Shown here in pieces: positions 1 through 8,222 of a stretch of 64,000 nt of DNA. How positions within the stretch are numbered: position 1 is the stretch's first letter; the number at the start of each line of letters is the position of its first letter. A program made the position numbers and the translations under genes. The notes below the pieces were generated by a model. The model had not been told where the DNA came from. It saw only the letters and a program-made list of their open reading frames with translations, and searched no databases. Source of the stretch: Hymenobacter lapidiphilus (GTDB lineage Bacteria; Bacteroidota; Bacteroidia; Cytophagales; Hymenobacteraceae); the NCBI RefSeq assembly GCF_013377885.1, contig NZ_JABKAU010000002.1, positions 1 through 64,000 on the forward strand, read 5' to 3'.

Positions 1-153
1 TTATACCCCGCCATAGTCGATACATAAACATACAGAGCCAAGCCGGTTCCAACACAACAGCCGCTTCTCAGGTTACTTAAGGAGTACCAGCTTTCGGCAC
101 GCCCGTTAAGCCCCACCCGCTTCCATTCGCCCCGAAACCCCGAACTTGCCCGC

Positions 154-819
154 ATGTCTATTGCCGAAAACCTCCACCGCATCGAAGCAACCCTGGCCGG
201 CACCAACGCCCGGCTGGTAGCCGTTACCAAAACCCACCCCGTAGAGTTGCTGCAGGAGGCCTACGATGCTGGCGGGCGGCTGTTTGGTGAGAACCGGGCC
301 CAGGAAATGGCCGAAAAGCAACCTCAGTTACCCACCGACGTGCAGTGGCACCTCATCGGGCAGCTGCAGACCAACAAGGTCAAGTACATTGCCAGCTTCG
401 TGCATACCATTGAGAGCGTGGATAGCCTGAAGCTGCTACTCGAAATGGAGAAGCAGGCCGCCAAGCACGATCGGGTAATCGAGGGGCTGCTCCAGTTCCA
501 TATTGCCGACGAAGATACCAAAACCGGCCTTACGCTGCCCGAGGCCGAAGAAATCCTGCGCTCCGAGGAGTACCGCGCCCTGCGCCACGTGCGCCTGACC
601 GGCGTAATGGGCATTGCCACCAACACCGACGACGAGGACCAGGTACGCCGCGAGTTCAGGCAACTGCGCGGTTACTTCGACAAGCTCAAAAGCCTGTATT
701 TCGCCGACGAGCCCACCTTTAAAGAGGTGTCGATGGGCATGAGCGCCGACTATCCGCTGGCCGTGCGAGAAGGCAGCACCCTGATTCGGGTGGGCAGCGC
801 TATTTTTGGGCGCCGGTAG
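154..819 (+). CDS. YggS/PROSC family PLP-binding protein
   Basis: Pyridoxal-5'-phosphate homeostasis protein of 221 residues, the usual length for the family. It binds PLP on a lysine in a single fold-type III barrel and is thought to buffer free PLP; no catalytic activity is established for the family. Visible: the PLP lysine in LVAVTKTHP (K26), the FGENRAQEM segment, WHLIGQLQTNK, and the C-terminal GMSADYPLAVREGST motif followed by IRVGSAIFG, which contacts the phosphate. ATG 154 gives a normal N-terminus. It stands alone, followed by a family A palindrome and the DUF423 gene. Confidence 0.95.
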   Translation: MSIAENLHRIEATLAGTNARLVAVTKTHPVELLQEAYDAGGRLFGENRAQEMAEKQPQLPTDVQWHLIGQLQTNKVKYIASFVHTIESVDSLKLLLEMEKQAAKHDRVIEGLLQFHIADEDTKTGLTLPEAEEILRSEEYRALRHVRLTGVMGIATNTDDEDQVRREFRQLRGYFDKLKSLYFADEPTFKEVSMGMSADYPLAVREGSTLIRVGSAIFGRR

Positions 820-833
820 GAATACCAGGACAC

Positions 834-954
834 GTCATGCTGAGCAAAGGCGCAGCCGCAGTCGAAGCATCTCTACTGCAGCAGTAACCCTGTCGTTGAT
901 TTTACCATTGCGGTAGCGATGCTTCGACTACGGCTGCGCCTTGCTCAGCATGAC
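834..954. repeat. Family A palindromic repeat, copy 1
   Basis: An imperfect inverted repeat of about 120 bp. Outer ends are GTCATGCTGAGC and GCTCAGCATGAC; inner parts are TCGAAGCATCTCTAC and its reverse complement (one change, gtagCgatgc). This copy carries an extended arm rich in GGCGCAGCC that is matched on the other side (CGGCTGCGCC), so the arms co-vary. The loop is about 35 bp and not palindromic. It lies between the YggS gene and the DUF423 gene. Confidence 0.9.
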
Positions 955-997
955 GAGGTTTTATTGCCCGTTCATCACTCACCAAAAACTAACTCCT

Positions 998-1375
998 ATG
1001 ACTGCTAAACTCATCCTTCAACTGGCGGCGCTGCTGGGCGCCTTGAGCGTGGGCATCGGGGCGTTTGCGGCGCACGGGCTGCGGAAGATGCTGGAGGCAT
1101 CCGGACGCTTCGAAACCTTTGAAACGGCCGTGCGCTACCAGTTTTTCCATACGCTGGCGTTGTTGGGCATTGGGTTGCTACTGCTGATGCGGCCCGAGTT
1201 GAAGAGCCTGGGTACTGTGGCCTGGCTGTGGCTGGGCGGCATCCTCATCTTCAGCGGCTCGCTCTACGTGCTGTGCCTGACGGGCATCACCAAGCTCGGC
1301 GCTGTTACGCCCATCGGCGGCGTGCTGTTCATTGCCGGCTGGATTATGCTATTGCTGGCGGCCCGGCAACTCTAG
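998..1375 (+). CDS. DUF423 (YgdD/TMEM256-like) membrane protein
   Basis: Small integral membrane protein of 125 residues with four predicted transmembrane segments. The family is widespread and of unknown function. Visible: the N-terminal LLGALSVGIGAFAAHGL segment with the typical GAFAAHGL signature, then FETAVRYQFFHTLALL, and two more hydrophobic segments. The start is placed at ATG 998 (MTAKLIL); an upstream TTG reading would begin inside the family A palindrome and add a non-conserved tail. It converges with the DUF1573 gene across a shared terminator. Confidence 0.9.
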   Translation: MTAKLILQLAALLGALSVGIGAFAAHGLRKMLEASGRFETFETAVRYQFFHTLALLGIGLLLLMRPELKSLGTVAWLWLGGILIFSGSLYVLCLTGITKLGAVTPIGGVLFIAGWIMLLLAARQL

Positions 1376-1432
1376 GCTTTCTTGTAATCTGACAGCTGCT
1401 GGCTTTTGGTCTGACAGTTATTAATGGCCACA

Positions 1433-1469
1433 AAAAAGGCGCTTACCTTAGAGGGAAGCGCCTTTTTTT
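1433..1469. terminator. Bidirectional terminator hairpin
   Basis: AAAAAAGGCGCTT pairs with AAGCGCCTTTTTT across a short loop, giving an A-tract on one side and a T-tract on the other. It lies between converging genes (DUF423 and DUF1573), so it can serve both. Confidence 0.85.
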
Positions 1470-1486
1470 ATTTGCAGGAATTCGTC

Positions 1487-2017
1487 TTACGACTTCTTCT
1501 TGGCCTTGATTTTATTGTCGTCCATCTTCAATTTCTGTTTACCGTCGGGCGCACTCTGGTCTACCATCGACTCGGCGTTGGCGGGGGCGGCCTGCATGGC
1601 GGCTCCTTCTTCCTTCACGTCGCCTACAAGAGCCACCATGGCGTTGCCGCCTACCGAGTTCGACTCGACGGTGAGCACTTTGTTCTGCATACCGTACTTG
1701 CCGGCCGTGTTGAACTTGGCTACCACCGTGCCCGACTTACCGGGCATGATGGGCTCGCGCGTCCATTCGGGCGTGGTGCAGCCGCAGGTAACGCCGATGT
1801 TGGAGATGACCAGCGGCTGGGTGCCCACGTTCTTGAACTTGAAGGTGTGGTCGACGATAGCGCCGGTTTTTACTGCTCCAAACTCAAACTTGCTTTCCTC
1901 AAACTGGATTTGCGCACCAGCCACTTTCGCCTGGGCATTGGCCGGCTTCACGGATTGCGCCTGAGCGCTCAGACCCATCACCGACAGCGACAGAGCCAGA
2001 AAAAGAACATTTTTCAT
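1487..2017 (-). CDS. DUF1573 domain exported protein
   Basis: 176 residues with an N-terminal signal peptide (MKNVLFLALSLSVMGLSAQA, cleavage probably after AQA). The DUF1573 region (about residues 35-125) holds the family's FEFGAVKTG...HTFKFKNVG, PLVISNIGVTCGCTTPEW and PGKSGTVVAKFNT segments and is an Ig-like beta sandwich. The C-terminal 40 residues are charged and end in KIKAKKKS. Role unknown; the family is very common in Bacteroidota and probably periplasmic. It stands alone. Confidence 0.9.
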   Translation of the reverse strand: MKNVLFLALSLSVMGLSAQAQSVKPANAQAKVAGAQIQFEESKFEFGAVKTGAIVDHTFKFKNVGTQPLVISNIGVTCGCTTPEWTREPIMPGKSGTVVAKFNTAGKYGMQNKVLTVESNSVGGNAMVALVGDVKEEGAAMQAAPANAESMVDQSAPDGKQKLKMDDNKIKAKKKS

Positions 2018-2150
2018 AAGACAGATGAGTAAATGACAGTTGAAAGTACAGAAAATTCTACTGAGGCGTGCTTACCAAGTTTCAGGCCACTCTTGCTGCT
2101 GCCTAACGTAGCCGGCAGCCAGTGAAGTTCACCGGACAACACCAGTGCTA

Positions 2151-3575
2151 TTAGTCCTCGGCGGGGTCGCCGAGCAGCTTCTGGTTGAAATTGAGCAGGA
2201 ACAGCTTTTCTGAGGAGCGGGTGACGGCCGTGTAGAGCCAGCGGGCAAACTCGGAGTTCACCATGTCCTCCTTCAGGTAGCCGTGGTCGACGAAAACGGC
2301 CTGCCACTGCCCGCCCTGGGCCTTGTGGCAGGTGAGGGCGTAAGCGAACTTCACTTGCAGCGCGTTCAGGAACGGGTCTTTGCGCAGGGCGGCACTTTTC
2401 TCTTTCTTGGTAGTGAGATGGTTGTAATCTTCGCTGACAGCCTCGTAGAGGGCCTTGTTACGGTCGGCGGGCAGGCCGGGGCTTTCGGTGTGCAGTGTGT
2501 CGAGCAGCAGCTTTACTTCCAGGTCGGGCTCGTCGGGATAGTCTACGAGGCGCACGCGAGCATCGGCGAAGCGAAAGCCGAACTCCTCGGTGAGCCGGAT
2601 GATTTTGACCACCTGCACGAAGTCGCCGTTGGCCAAAAAGCCGATATCGGAGTCGCGTGGGAGCCAGTAGTAGTTGTTGCGCACCACCATCAGGTAGTCG
2701 CCCGACTCAATCTCGTCTTCGGCCTCGAACAGGATGCGGCGGATGTACTGGTTGTACTGGTTGGCGTTTTTATTGGAGCGGCAGATGATGGTGCTGTTCT
2801 CGTAGCCAAAGTGCTTGTATGCCCAGCGCAGGCCGTCTTCAAGCTTGTCGGTACCCATCGAAAAGATGTCGGGGTAGCCTTTGGTAAAGAACTGAATGTT
2901 GGGCTCGGCCTGCCGTAGCTCCTCGCGCAGCACGGTGGCGTTCATCAGGATGCCCGACTTCTCGGCCTGGCGCATCACCTGGCGCAGCTCCACCGAACCT
3001 ACTTCAGCCCGGAACCGGTCGCGCAACAGGTCGGGGTCGAGGGCAGGGCTGAGCAGCTGGCCCACCGGCGGCAGCTGGGCCGTGTCGCCGATGAGCAGCA
3101 GGCGGTTCGATGTTTTTTCGAACACGTAGCTCATCAAATCGTCGAGCAGGCCAGTCGAGCCAAAGGCCTTCTCGTCAGAAATCATCGAGGCCTCATCGAC
3201 GATGAAAAGGGTATCCTGGGCGCGGTTGGGCTGGCGCTGAAACGTGAGGCCCTGGGCCGGCTGGCCGCTGGTTTGGCGGTATATTTTCTTGTGAATGGTG
3301 CTGGCGGCCACGCCCGAGTAGGTACCCATGACCTTAGCAGCGCGGCCGGTGGGGGCCATCAGCACGTATTTGCGGCCCATCTGGTGCAGCCACTGCACGA
3401 GGGCGCTTACCACGGTGGTTTTGCCGGTGCCCGCGTAGCCCCGCAGCACAAACGCCTTGCGGCCCGGCAAATCATCCTTCAAAAACCCATCGAGCTGCTG
3501 AAACAGGGCAGATTGATCCTGCGTGGGCTCGAAGGGAAAATAGTCGCGGACGGACGGGGTTCTGACAGTTAACAT
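2151..3575 (-). CDS. Compact RecD/Dda-like superfamily 1B DNA helicase
   Basis: ATP-dependent 5'-3' DNA helicase of 474 residues. Visible: Walker A GYAGTGKTT (residues 46-54), the motif Ia region with MAPTGRAAKVM, Walker B FIVDEASMI, motif III LLLIGDTAQLPPVG, and the C-terminal UvrD_C_2-type segments ALTCHKAQGGQW and WLYTAVTRSSEKL. It lacks the N-terminal domains of RecD2 and has no RecB or RecC neighbours, so it resembles the short Dda/Pif1-type helicases common in Bacteroidota, with a probable role in repair or replication restart. A perfect -7 box TATCTTTG (minus strand) ends 8 nt before ATG, and a family B repeat abuts the promoter. Confidence 0.9.
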   Translation of the reverse strand: MLTVRTPSVRDYFPFEPTQDQSALFQQLDGFLKDDLPGRKAFVLRGYAGTGKTTVVSALVQWLHQMGRKYVLMAPTGRAAKVMGTYSGVAASTIHKKIYRQTSGQPAQGLTFQRQPNRAQDTLFIVDEASMISDEKAFGSTGLLDDLMSYVFEKTSNRLLLIGDTAQLPPVGQLLSPALDPDLLRDRFRAEVGSVELRQVMRQAEKSGILMNATVLREELRQAEPNIQFFTKGYPDIFSMGTDKLEDGLRWAYKHFGYENSTIICRSNKNANQYNQYIRRILFEAEDEIESGDYLMVVRNNYYWLPRDSDIGFLANGDFVQVVKIIRLTEEFGFRFADARVRLVDYPDEPDLEVKLLLDTLHTESPGLPADRNKALYEAVSEDYNHLTTKKEKSAALRKDPFLNALQVKFAYALTCHKAQGGQWQAVFVDHGYLKEDMVNSEFARWLYTAVTRSSEKLFLLNFNQKLLGDPAED

Positions 3576-3583
3576 AGGTGCAG

Positions 3584-3591
3584 CAAAGATA
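3584..3591 (-). promoter_or_regulatory. TAnnTTTG -7 box for the RecD-like helicase
   Basis: TATCTTTG on the minus strand, eight bases before ATG 3575. No clear -33 TTG is visible. A transcript starting 4-6 nt after the box would carry almost no leader. The family B palindrome begins 9 bp upstream. Confidence 0.6.
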
Positions 3592-3600
3592 CCTTATAAC

Positions 3601-3712
3601 AGCACTACGTAGAGGCGGGGCTTGTCCCCGCCCGCCACTCGCACCATTTCAACGGTAATCGTTCAACGGAGGGCGGGGACAAGCCCCGCCCCTACGTCGT
3701 GCTGGATGCCTG
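3601..3712. repeat. Family B GC-rich palindromic repeat, copy 1
   Basis: Arms GGCGGGGCTTGTCCCCGCC and GGCGGGGACAAGCCCCGCC are flanked outside by AGCACTACGTAG and CTACGTCGTGCT, around a loop of about 35 bp. Each GC-rich arm is itself a small hairpin (GGGGCTTGTCCCC). It lies between the helicase promoter and the thioesterase stop codon. Confidence 0.9.
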
Positions 3713-3724
3713 CGCCAGAAAACA

Positions 3725-4159
3725 TTATTGGGGTTCGATGACCGCCATGGTCGCGGTGGCTTTGGCAATTAGCTTATCGTCGCACCATACTTCCGACTCG
3801 CAGAAGTGCAGGCGGCGGCCGGCTTTCAGCACCCAGCCCACGGCCCGCAGGCGCTGGCCCACGCCGGGGTGCAGGTAGCTGGTTTTAAGCTCCACTGTCA
3901 CTACGCCTGTGCCTTCGGGTACCAGCGTAACGGCCGCGAAACCGGCCACTAGGTCGGCCATGGTGGCTACCAGGCCGCCGTGAGCGAAGCCGGTGTGCTG
4001 CTGGTGCTGTTTTTCGAGCACCAGTTCGGCTTCGATTCGGCCGGGCTCTATGAGGGTGAGGTCGGCGCCGATGTGGTGCATGAAGTGCTGGCGGACCAGC
4101 TTACGACGGATGCGGGCTTGCAGGGCTTCGAGGGGCTCGGGAGATTCGGGGAATGTCAT
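3725..4159 (-). CDS. PaaI-like hotdog thioesterase
   Basis: 144 residues in a single hotdog domain, probably hydrolysing an acyl-CoA thioester. Visible: QQHTGFAHGGLVATMADLVAGFAA, in which HGG and the following D are the active-site region of the PaaI/YdiI type, and TVELKTSYLHPG, the usual mid-strand motif. The start is put at ATG 4159 (MTFPESPEP); a longer reading to 4237 adds 26 residues without domain character. A near-consensus -7 box (CAACTTTG, minus) lies 4 nt before this ATG, which supports it. Divergent from the Nudix gene. Confidence 0.85.
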   Translation of the reverse strand: MTFPESPEPLEALQARIRRKLVRQHFMHHIGADLTLIEPGRIEAELVLEKQHQQHTGFAHGGLVATMADLVAGFAAVTLVPEGTGVVTVELKTSYLHPGVGQRLRAVGWVLKAGRRLHFCESEVWCDDKLIAKATATMAVIEPQ

Positions 4160-4258
4160 GGGGGCAAAGTTGGGACTTTCGTTGCGCTTGAAACGCATTA
4201 TATGGAGCAGCGGGCAAACGAAATATCGGGCTGCCACATGCGTTACGGCTGCATACCG

Positions 4259-4266
4259 TAGCTTTG
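4259..4266 (+). promoter_or_regulatory. TAnnTTTG -7 box for Nudix gene
   Basis: TAGCTTTG lies 7 nt before ATG 4274. It implies a very short or absent leader. Confidence 0.55.
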
Positions 4267-4273
4267 TGCGCTC

Positions 4274-4780
4274 ATGGATGCTCTATCTACAACTCCGCCC
4301 ACCGAACTGTTGGAAGCCTACGCCGGCCGGGCCCGGGTGCGGGTGTGCGGCCTGCTTGTGCGCGAGGGTGCCCTGCTGCTCACGGCTCACCGCGGCCTGC
4401 TCTCCGATGGGCTGCCATTCTGGTCGCCGCCGGGCGGGGGCTGGCAGTTTGGCGAAACCCTGCGGCAATGCCTGCAGCGCGAATTTGAGGAGGAAACCGG
4501 CCTGAGCGTAGCTACAGGGCGCTTCCTGCACCTGCACGAATACCAAGGGCCGGGTCTGCAGGCGCTGGAGTTGTTTTTTGAGGTGCTGCCGCTCGACGCC
4601 GCCGCCTTGCCCCGCCTCGGCCGCGACCCCGAGCACGGCCCCGACGAACAGCTACTGACACAGTTGGAGTTTGTGAGCCCCCGGCAGCTGGGGCAATTGC
4701 TGCCCCGGCAGGTGCATCCGGTGCTGCGCGACCTCATCAGCTCCGACGACGTGTTCATCCCGCAAATCCGGTTTCAGTGA
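4274..4780 (+). CDS. Nudix hydrolase
   Basis: 168 residues. The Nudix box is complete: G-x5-E-x7-REFEEETGL at about residues 57-79, preceded by FWSPPGGGW. The family cleaves nucleoside diphosphates linked to another moiety; the substrate cannot be told from sequence. N-terminal strand VRVCGLLVREGALLLTAH fits the fold. The stop overlaps the next gene's GTG by four bases (GTGA), so the two are probably translated together. Confidence 0.88.
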   Translation: MDALSTTPPTELLEAYAGRARVRVCGLLVREGALLLTAHRGLLSDGLPFWSPPGGGWQFGETLRQCLQREFEEETGLSVATGRFLHLHEYQGPGLQALELFFEVLPLDAAALPRLGRDPEHGPDEQLLTQLEFVSPRQLGQLLPRQVHPVLRDLISSDDVFIPQIRFQ

Positions 4781-5148
4781 GAGCAAATAATTCTGGGGTT
4801 AAAGCATGTTTGGGAGCTTTGGTGCTGACGGTAATAGCTTGCCACAGCGAACCGCCCCGGCTACTTACCACCGGTGACGAATTGCACTCCTTGGTTCTCT
4901 ATAAAAACCAGCGTTTCACCATCATTCCATTCGGAGTCGAGCGGTTTAGCGGCACTTTTCAACTGCGCGCTGACACTATCCGGCTCGTTTACGATGCTGA
5001 GGAGCGATTTGCTGATGGTCAATCCGCTAACCAAGTTTTAGTTCGTCAGCTCTCCATCGACCGTGAGCAACAACAGGTTCGCAGCGTAGGCTCCTATAAT
5101 TTCTGTGCTTATGCAGATTCAAGTGAACTGGCTCGGCTTGGTCCGTAG
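4777..5148 (+). CDS. Small putative lipoprotein, unknown
   Basis: 123 residues, not recognised. A signal segment CLGALVLTVIAC ends at a cysteine that could be lipidated, so it may be a lipoprotein of the inner or outer membrane. The rest looks like beta strands (FTIIPFGVERFSGTFQLRADTIRL). The start is GTG 4777, overlapping the Nudix stop by four bases. Base composition is less GC-rich than its neighbours. It could be a recent acquisition; coding status rests on the intact frame, signal peptide and overlap. Confidence 0.6.
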   Translation: MRANNSGVKACLGALVLTVIACHSEPPRLLTTGDELHSLVLYKNQRFTIIPFGVERFSGTFQLRADTIRLVYDAEERFADGQSANQVLVRQLSIDREQQQVRSVGSYNFCAYADSSELARLGP

Positions 5149-5178
5149 AACGAACCAGTCCGATTTGCTTGGGTCGTG

Positions 5179-5186
5179 TACCTTTG
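5179..5186 (+). promoter_or_regulatory. TAnnTTTG -7 box for DUF3822 gene
   Basis: TACCTTTG lies 33 nt before ATG 5220, inside the gap after the small lipoprotein gene, so the DUF3822 gene probably has its own promoter with a short leader. Confidence 0.55.
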
Positions 5187-5219
5187 GGTTGCTTTCTGCT
5201 TTCTCCCCTATTGCTGCCC

Positions 5220-6104
5220 ATGTCACTTTCTGCTCCCGCTTCTCTGGCCCCGGCGGCCCTGCACCGCCTGCGCGACGAAACGCTGGACCCCGAGCAGCTG
5301 TCTGCTTACAACCTGTATATCACGGCGGGGCCGGCCGGCCTGCGCCTGGGCGTGGCCGATGCGCGACGCAATAAATTTCTGGTGCTGGAAGAGTATGCCG
5401 CTCCCGAGGCCGGCCTTAGCTATGCGCAGCAGCTGGAGACGCTGGCCGCCGAGCACGACCTGCTGGGCCGTAGCGGCTGGCACCGGGTGCGGCTGGCCGT
5501 GCATAACCGGGCCTTCACACTACTGCCCGCTGCCCTTTTCCGCCCCGGCGACGAAGCCACCTACCTAGGCCTGCATCATGCCCTTAGCCCCGAGCACGAG
5601 TCGGTACACGCCTACGCCCATGGCGGGCTGGACATCGTGAGCGTGTTTGCGGCCGACCGGGAGCTAACCGACTGGTTCGGGCGGGCCTACCCCGCCGGCC
5701 GGCTTGTGCATCGCACCAGCGCCCTGCTGCAGGGCGTTGTGCAGCAGAGCGAGGCCAGCGGGGCCAGTCGCATCTACCTCAGCATTGGCCCCGGTCAGCT
5801 TACGGTGCTCGTGATGCAGGGCAAGCAGCCGCGGCTCTGCAATGTGTATCCCTTCAGCACGCCCGAAGACCTGATTTACTACATTATTCTGGTGATGCAG
5901 GAGCTGCAGCTCGACCCCGACCAGGACCCGGTGGTTATCTGGGGCGACCTGATGCACGATTCGGAGCTGTTCACCATTCTGCGCAAGTACATCCGCCACC
6001 TGCGCTTCGGCAACCGCCCCTTCGACCTGGCCTATAGCTACCGCCTCAACGACCTGTTCGAATACCGCTACTTCGAACTGTTTGCTTTACACCTCTGCGA
6101 GTAG
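5220..6104 (+). CDS. DUF3822 family protein
   Basis: 294 residues, a Bacteroidota family with an actin/hexokinase-like (ASKHA) look and unknown role. Visible: LSAYNLYITAGPAGLRLGVAD at the N-terminus, ALFRPGDEATYLGLHH, IYLSIGPGQLTVLVMQGKQ in the middle and NRPFDLAYSYRLNDLFEYRYFELFALHLC at the end. The start is placed at ATG 5220 (MSLSAPA), downstream of a -7 box; the longer frame from 5169 would start before that box. Followed by coaD, 89 bp on, the order commonly seen in Bacteroidota (known context, from memory). Confidence 0.82.
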   Translation: MSLSAPASLAPAALHRLRDETLDPEQLSAYNLYITAGPAGLRLGVADARRNKFLVLEEYAAPEAGLSYAQQLETLAAEHDLLGRSGWHRVRLAVHNRAFTLLPAALFRPGDEATYLGLHHALSPEHESVHAYAHGGLDIVSVFAADRELTDWFGRAYPAGRLVHRTSALLQGVVQQSEASGASRIYLSIGPGQLTVLVMQGKQPRLCNVYPFSTPEDLIYYIILVMQELQLDPDQDPVVIWGDLMHDSELFTILRKYIRHLRFGNRPFDLAYSYRLNDLFEYRYFELFALHLCE

Positions 6105-6193
6105 CTGAATTAGCGGGCGGTGAAATGGTGCGTTCAACGCATTATCTGCACTTGTGGCTCTTTCTTCCTTTCTGAACATCAACTCCTCATCCC

Positions 6194-6658
6194 ATGCGCA
6201 TCGCCCTGTTTCCCGGCTCCTTCGACCCGTTTACCAACGGCCACCTCGATGTGGTGCGGCGGGGTACGGCGCTATTTGATGAGGTCATCATTGCCATCGG
6301 CAACAATAGCAGCAAGCAGCGCTACCTGCCCGTAGACCAGATGATTGGGATGATTGAGGATGTTTTTCGCGACGAGCCTCGGGTATCGGTGCGAGAGTAC
6401 CAGGGTCTGACGGCCGATTTCGCCCGCGAGGTAGACGCCCGGTTTTTACTGCGTGGCCTGCGCAATACCACCGACTTCGAATACGAGAACACCATTGCCC
6501 AGGCCAACCGCCACCTCAACCCGGCCCTCGAAACGGTGTTCCTCATCACCTCGCCTACCCTGGCCGCCATCAGCAGTACCATCATCCGCGAAATACACCG
6601 TTTCGGTGGCAACGTCGACGATTTCGTACCCTTCTCCCTCCCGAAGCCTAAGGCCTAG
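6194..6658 (+). CDS. coaD: Phosphopantetheine adenylyltransferase
   Basis: Adenylates 4'-phosphopantetheine to dephospho-CoA, the fourth step of CoA synthesis, in the cytoplasm. 154 residues, close to the family norm. Visible: FPGSFDPFTNGHLDVV, whose TNGH (residues 14-17) is the nucleotidyltransferase signature, DARFLLRGLRNTTDFEYE for phosphopantetheine binding, and ISSTIIREI, the C-terminal ISSTxxR motif. ATG 6194 is the only sensible start. It converges with a lipoprotein gene across a long terminator. Confidence 0.97.
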   Translation: MRIALFPGSFDPFTNGHLDVVRRGTALFDEVIIAIGNNSSKQRYLPVDQMIGMIEDVFRDEPRVSVREYQGLTADFAREVDARFLLRGLRNTTDFEYENTIAQANRHLNPALETVFLITSPTLAAISSTIIREIHRFGGNVDDFVPFSLPKPKA

Positions 6659-6665
6659 CTCCGTG

Positions 6666-6737
6666 TAACAGCCAACAGAAAAGCCGCCGGTTCCCTCCTT
6701 TTCAGGAGAAATCCGGCGGCTTTTCTGTTGGCTGTTA
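6666..6737. terminator. Perfect 25-bp stem terminator (bidirectional)
   Basis: TAACAGCCAACAGAAAAGCC continues into GCCGG, and the full 25 bases are repeated exactly in reverse complement at 6713-6737. The loop contains a further small hairpin (CTCC...GGAG). AAAAGCC/GGCTTTT gives T-tracts both ways, fitting its place between converging genes. Confidence 0.9.
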
Positions 6738-6753
6738 GTGTTTGGGCTATTCG

Positions 6754-7236
6754 TTAGCGCCGGGCTACTACGCGCATGCCAATGAGTTCGGCATTATTGC
6801 TTGGGCTCATAACGGGCAACACCAGGTAGTCGGCCGAAGTAAGGCTCAGGTTGGCTTCGCGCATAAGCAGCTCTTCGTCGCTGCCGAGCAGTACAATGTC
6901 GCGCACTTTGCGGTTGCTGGCATCGAAGGTTACGACTAGGGTCGTGCCGTTGCGCTCAAACGTATTGATCCAGTCCTGGCCCCGCGTCGCTTTCATCTGG
7001 GCAGCCGTGGGCTCCAGGCCTATTTCCTGCTCGCGGGTTTCCTTGGGCGCACCCAGCGTGCGGCGCAACTGGTCGATGTTGCGCCCCATCAGCGCCGGTA
7101 CATCAACGGAAGCGCTACGGCCGCTTTCGGGGCTACCAGTAGCGGGCGCGCTTTTTTCTCCCGCTATCTGCGAGCCGCTGCAGGCAGTGGTGAGGGCAGC
7201 CAGAAGAACCAGGGCAAAGTATAGATTCGGACGCAT
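6754..7236 (-). CDS. Putative lipoprotein, unknown
   Basis: 160 residues, not recognised. The N-terminus MRPNLYFALVLLAALTTAC is a lipoprotein signal with the cysteine at residue 19. A Gly/Ser/Pro-rich linker follows, then a compact domain: MGRNIDQLRRTLGAPKE resembles the SmpA/OmlA-like opening (helix, LGxP), and TLVVTFDASNRKVRDIVLLG looks like two strands. It may be a small BamE/SmpA-like lipoprotein, but this is only a resemblance. It follows the Nudix gene by 23 bp and is probably co-transcribed with it. Confidence 0.72.
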   Translation of the reverse strand: MRPNLYFALVLLAALTTACSGSQIAGEKSAPATGSPESGRSASVDVPALMGRNIDQLRRTLGAPKETREQEIGLEPTAAQMKATRGQDWINTFERNGTTLVVTFDASNRKVRDIVLLGSDEELLMREANLSLTSADYLVLPVMSPSNNAELIGMRVVARR

Positions 7237-7259
7237 GGGGAACAGGTTTAAGGCGGGGG

Positions 7260-7961
7260 TTAAGCTGTTTTTTCAGGGCTGGGCGACGTCTGGCCGGCCG
7301 TTTTGCTCAGGTAGTGCCGCACCACCAACGCAATGCTGGCATACGAGTCGTCGAGCACGGCCAGGGCTTCTTGGGGCGTCATCCAGCGCACTTCCTCAAT
7401 GTACTCCTCAGCTTGGGGCTTCATGAGCGTATCATCGAGGCAGGGCATTGTATACCAGTTCGTTTTTTTGAGAATTTTGTTGCCGTTGTAGGCGTAGGAG
7501 TGCCAGGTGCTGGGCAGCTTTTCGCCCAGCTCGATTTTCACATTGCACTCCTCCTCCACTTCGCGCACCGCCCCCAGAGCCGGGTCTTCGTCTCGCTTGA
7601 GCTTGCCCTTGGGCAGGTCCCACTTACCGAGACGGAAAATCATGAGCACCATTCCATCCTTCTCCACCAGGCCGCCGGCCGCTTTCACAATGCGGAACTG
7701 GTCTTTGAGGTGCAGAATGAGGCGCTTTTTTTTGCGGGCCAGCAGCGTGAGCGAGGTCAGCTTCTTGAGCTTCTTTACCTCCATCAGCCGCAGCAGCCGG
7801 TCAACGAACCCATCGGTCACGTCGCGCACCAGTACGTCGCCAATCAGGTCCTTCGACGAAAATTCGTCTTCCGGATTCAGAATCAGGTCGTACTTGTGCT
7901 TGTAAATCTTTTCGCTGTTTTTTTTAATTATCAGCGGAATGTCGTTGATGAAAACGTTCAT
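7260..7961 (-). CDS. Nudix hydrolase with N-terminal extension
   Basis: 233 residues. The first 100 residues (NVFINDIPLIIKK..., then a Lys-rich ARKKKRLILHL) are not Nudix and are not recognised. The Nudix domain follows: AAGGLVEKDGMVLMIFR, WDLPKGKLKRDED and the box G-x5-E-x7-REVEEEC, then a C-terminal EEVRWMTPQEALAVL. The substrate is unknown; the form resembles the Bacteroidota proteins often found near purine and orotate genes. Start at ATG 7961 (MNVFIND); a 20-residue upward extension has no support. Confidence 0.85.
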   Translation of the reverse strand: MNVFINDIPLIIKKNSEKIYKHKYDLILNPEDEFSSKDLIGDVLVRDVTDGFVDRLLRLMEVKKLKKLTSLTLLARKKKRLILHLKDQFRIVKAAGGLVEKDGMVLMIFRLGKWDLPKGKLKRDEDPALGAVREVEEECNVKIELGEKLPSTWHSYAYNGNKILKKTNWYTMPCLDDTLMKPQAEEYIEEVRWMTPQEALAVLDDSYASIALVVRHYLSKTAGQTSPSPEKTA

Positions 7962-8222
7962 CTCGGCGGGGTGAGCAGGAGGCGTGTGAAAACGAATGCG
8001 TCTGGCTGCAAAGCACAGCATATTTCTCCGGAAACGAAAAGGCCCCCGGGCCGGGCAAGATACGCGAAGCAGCCGGTTGGGTTGGGATGCCAGGAAACTC
8101 AGGAAGGAAAGGGCTGGGGCGCAGATGATTCAGGTGCCGAATAGTGCCCGGTGCGTAGCCAGCGCTATTGCCCGGCAAATAGCCCGTTTTACTATCCCGG
8201 CTTTTCGCCTTTTCTTCGCTCC

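Noticed and set aside
834..954. Family A/C palindromes as plain terminators.
   Set aside because: They have long loops and no T-tracts, several lie between co-directional genes of one function, and real terminators sit elsewhere at many of the same junctions.
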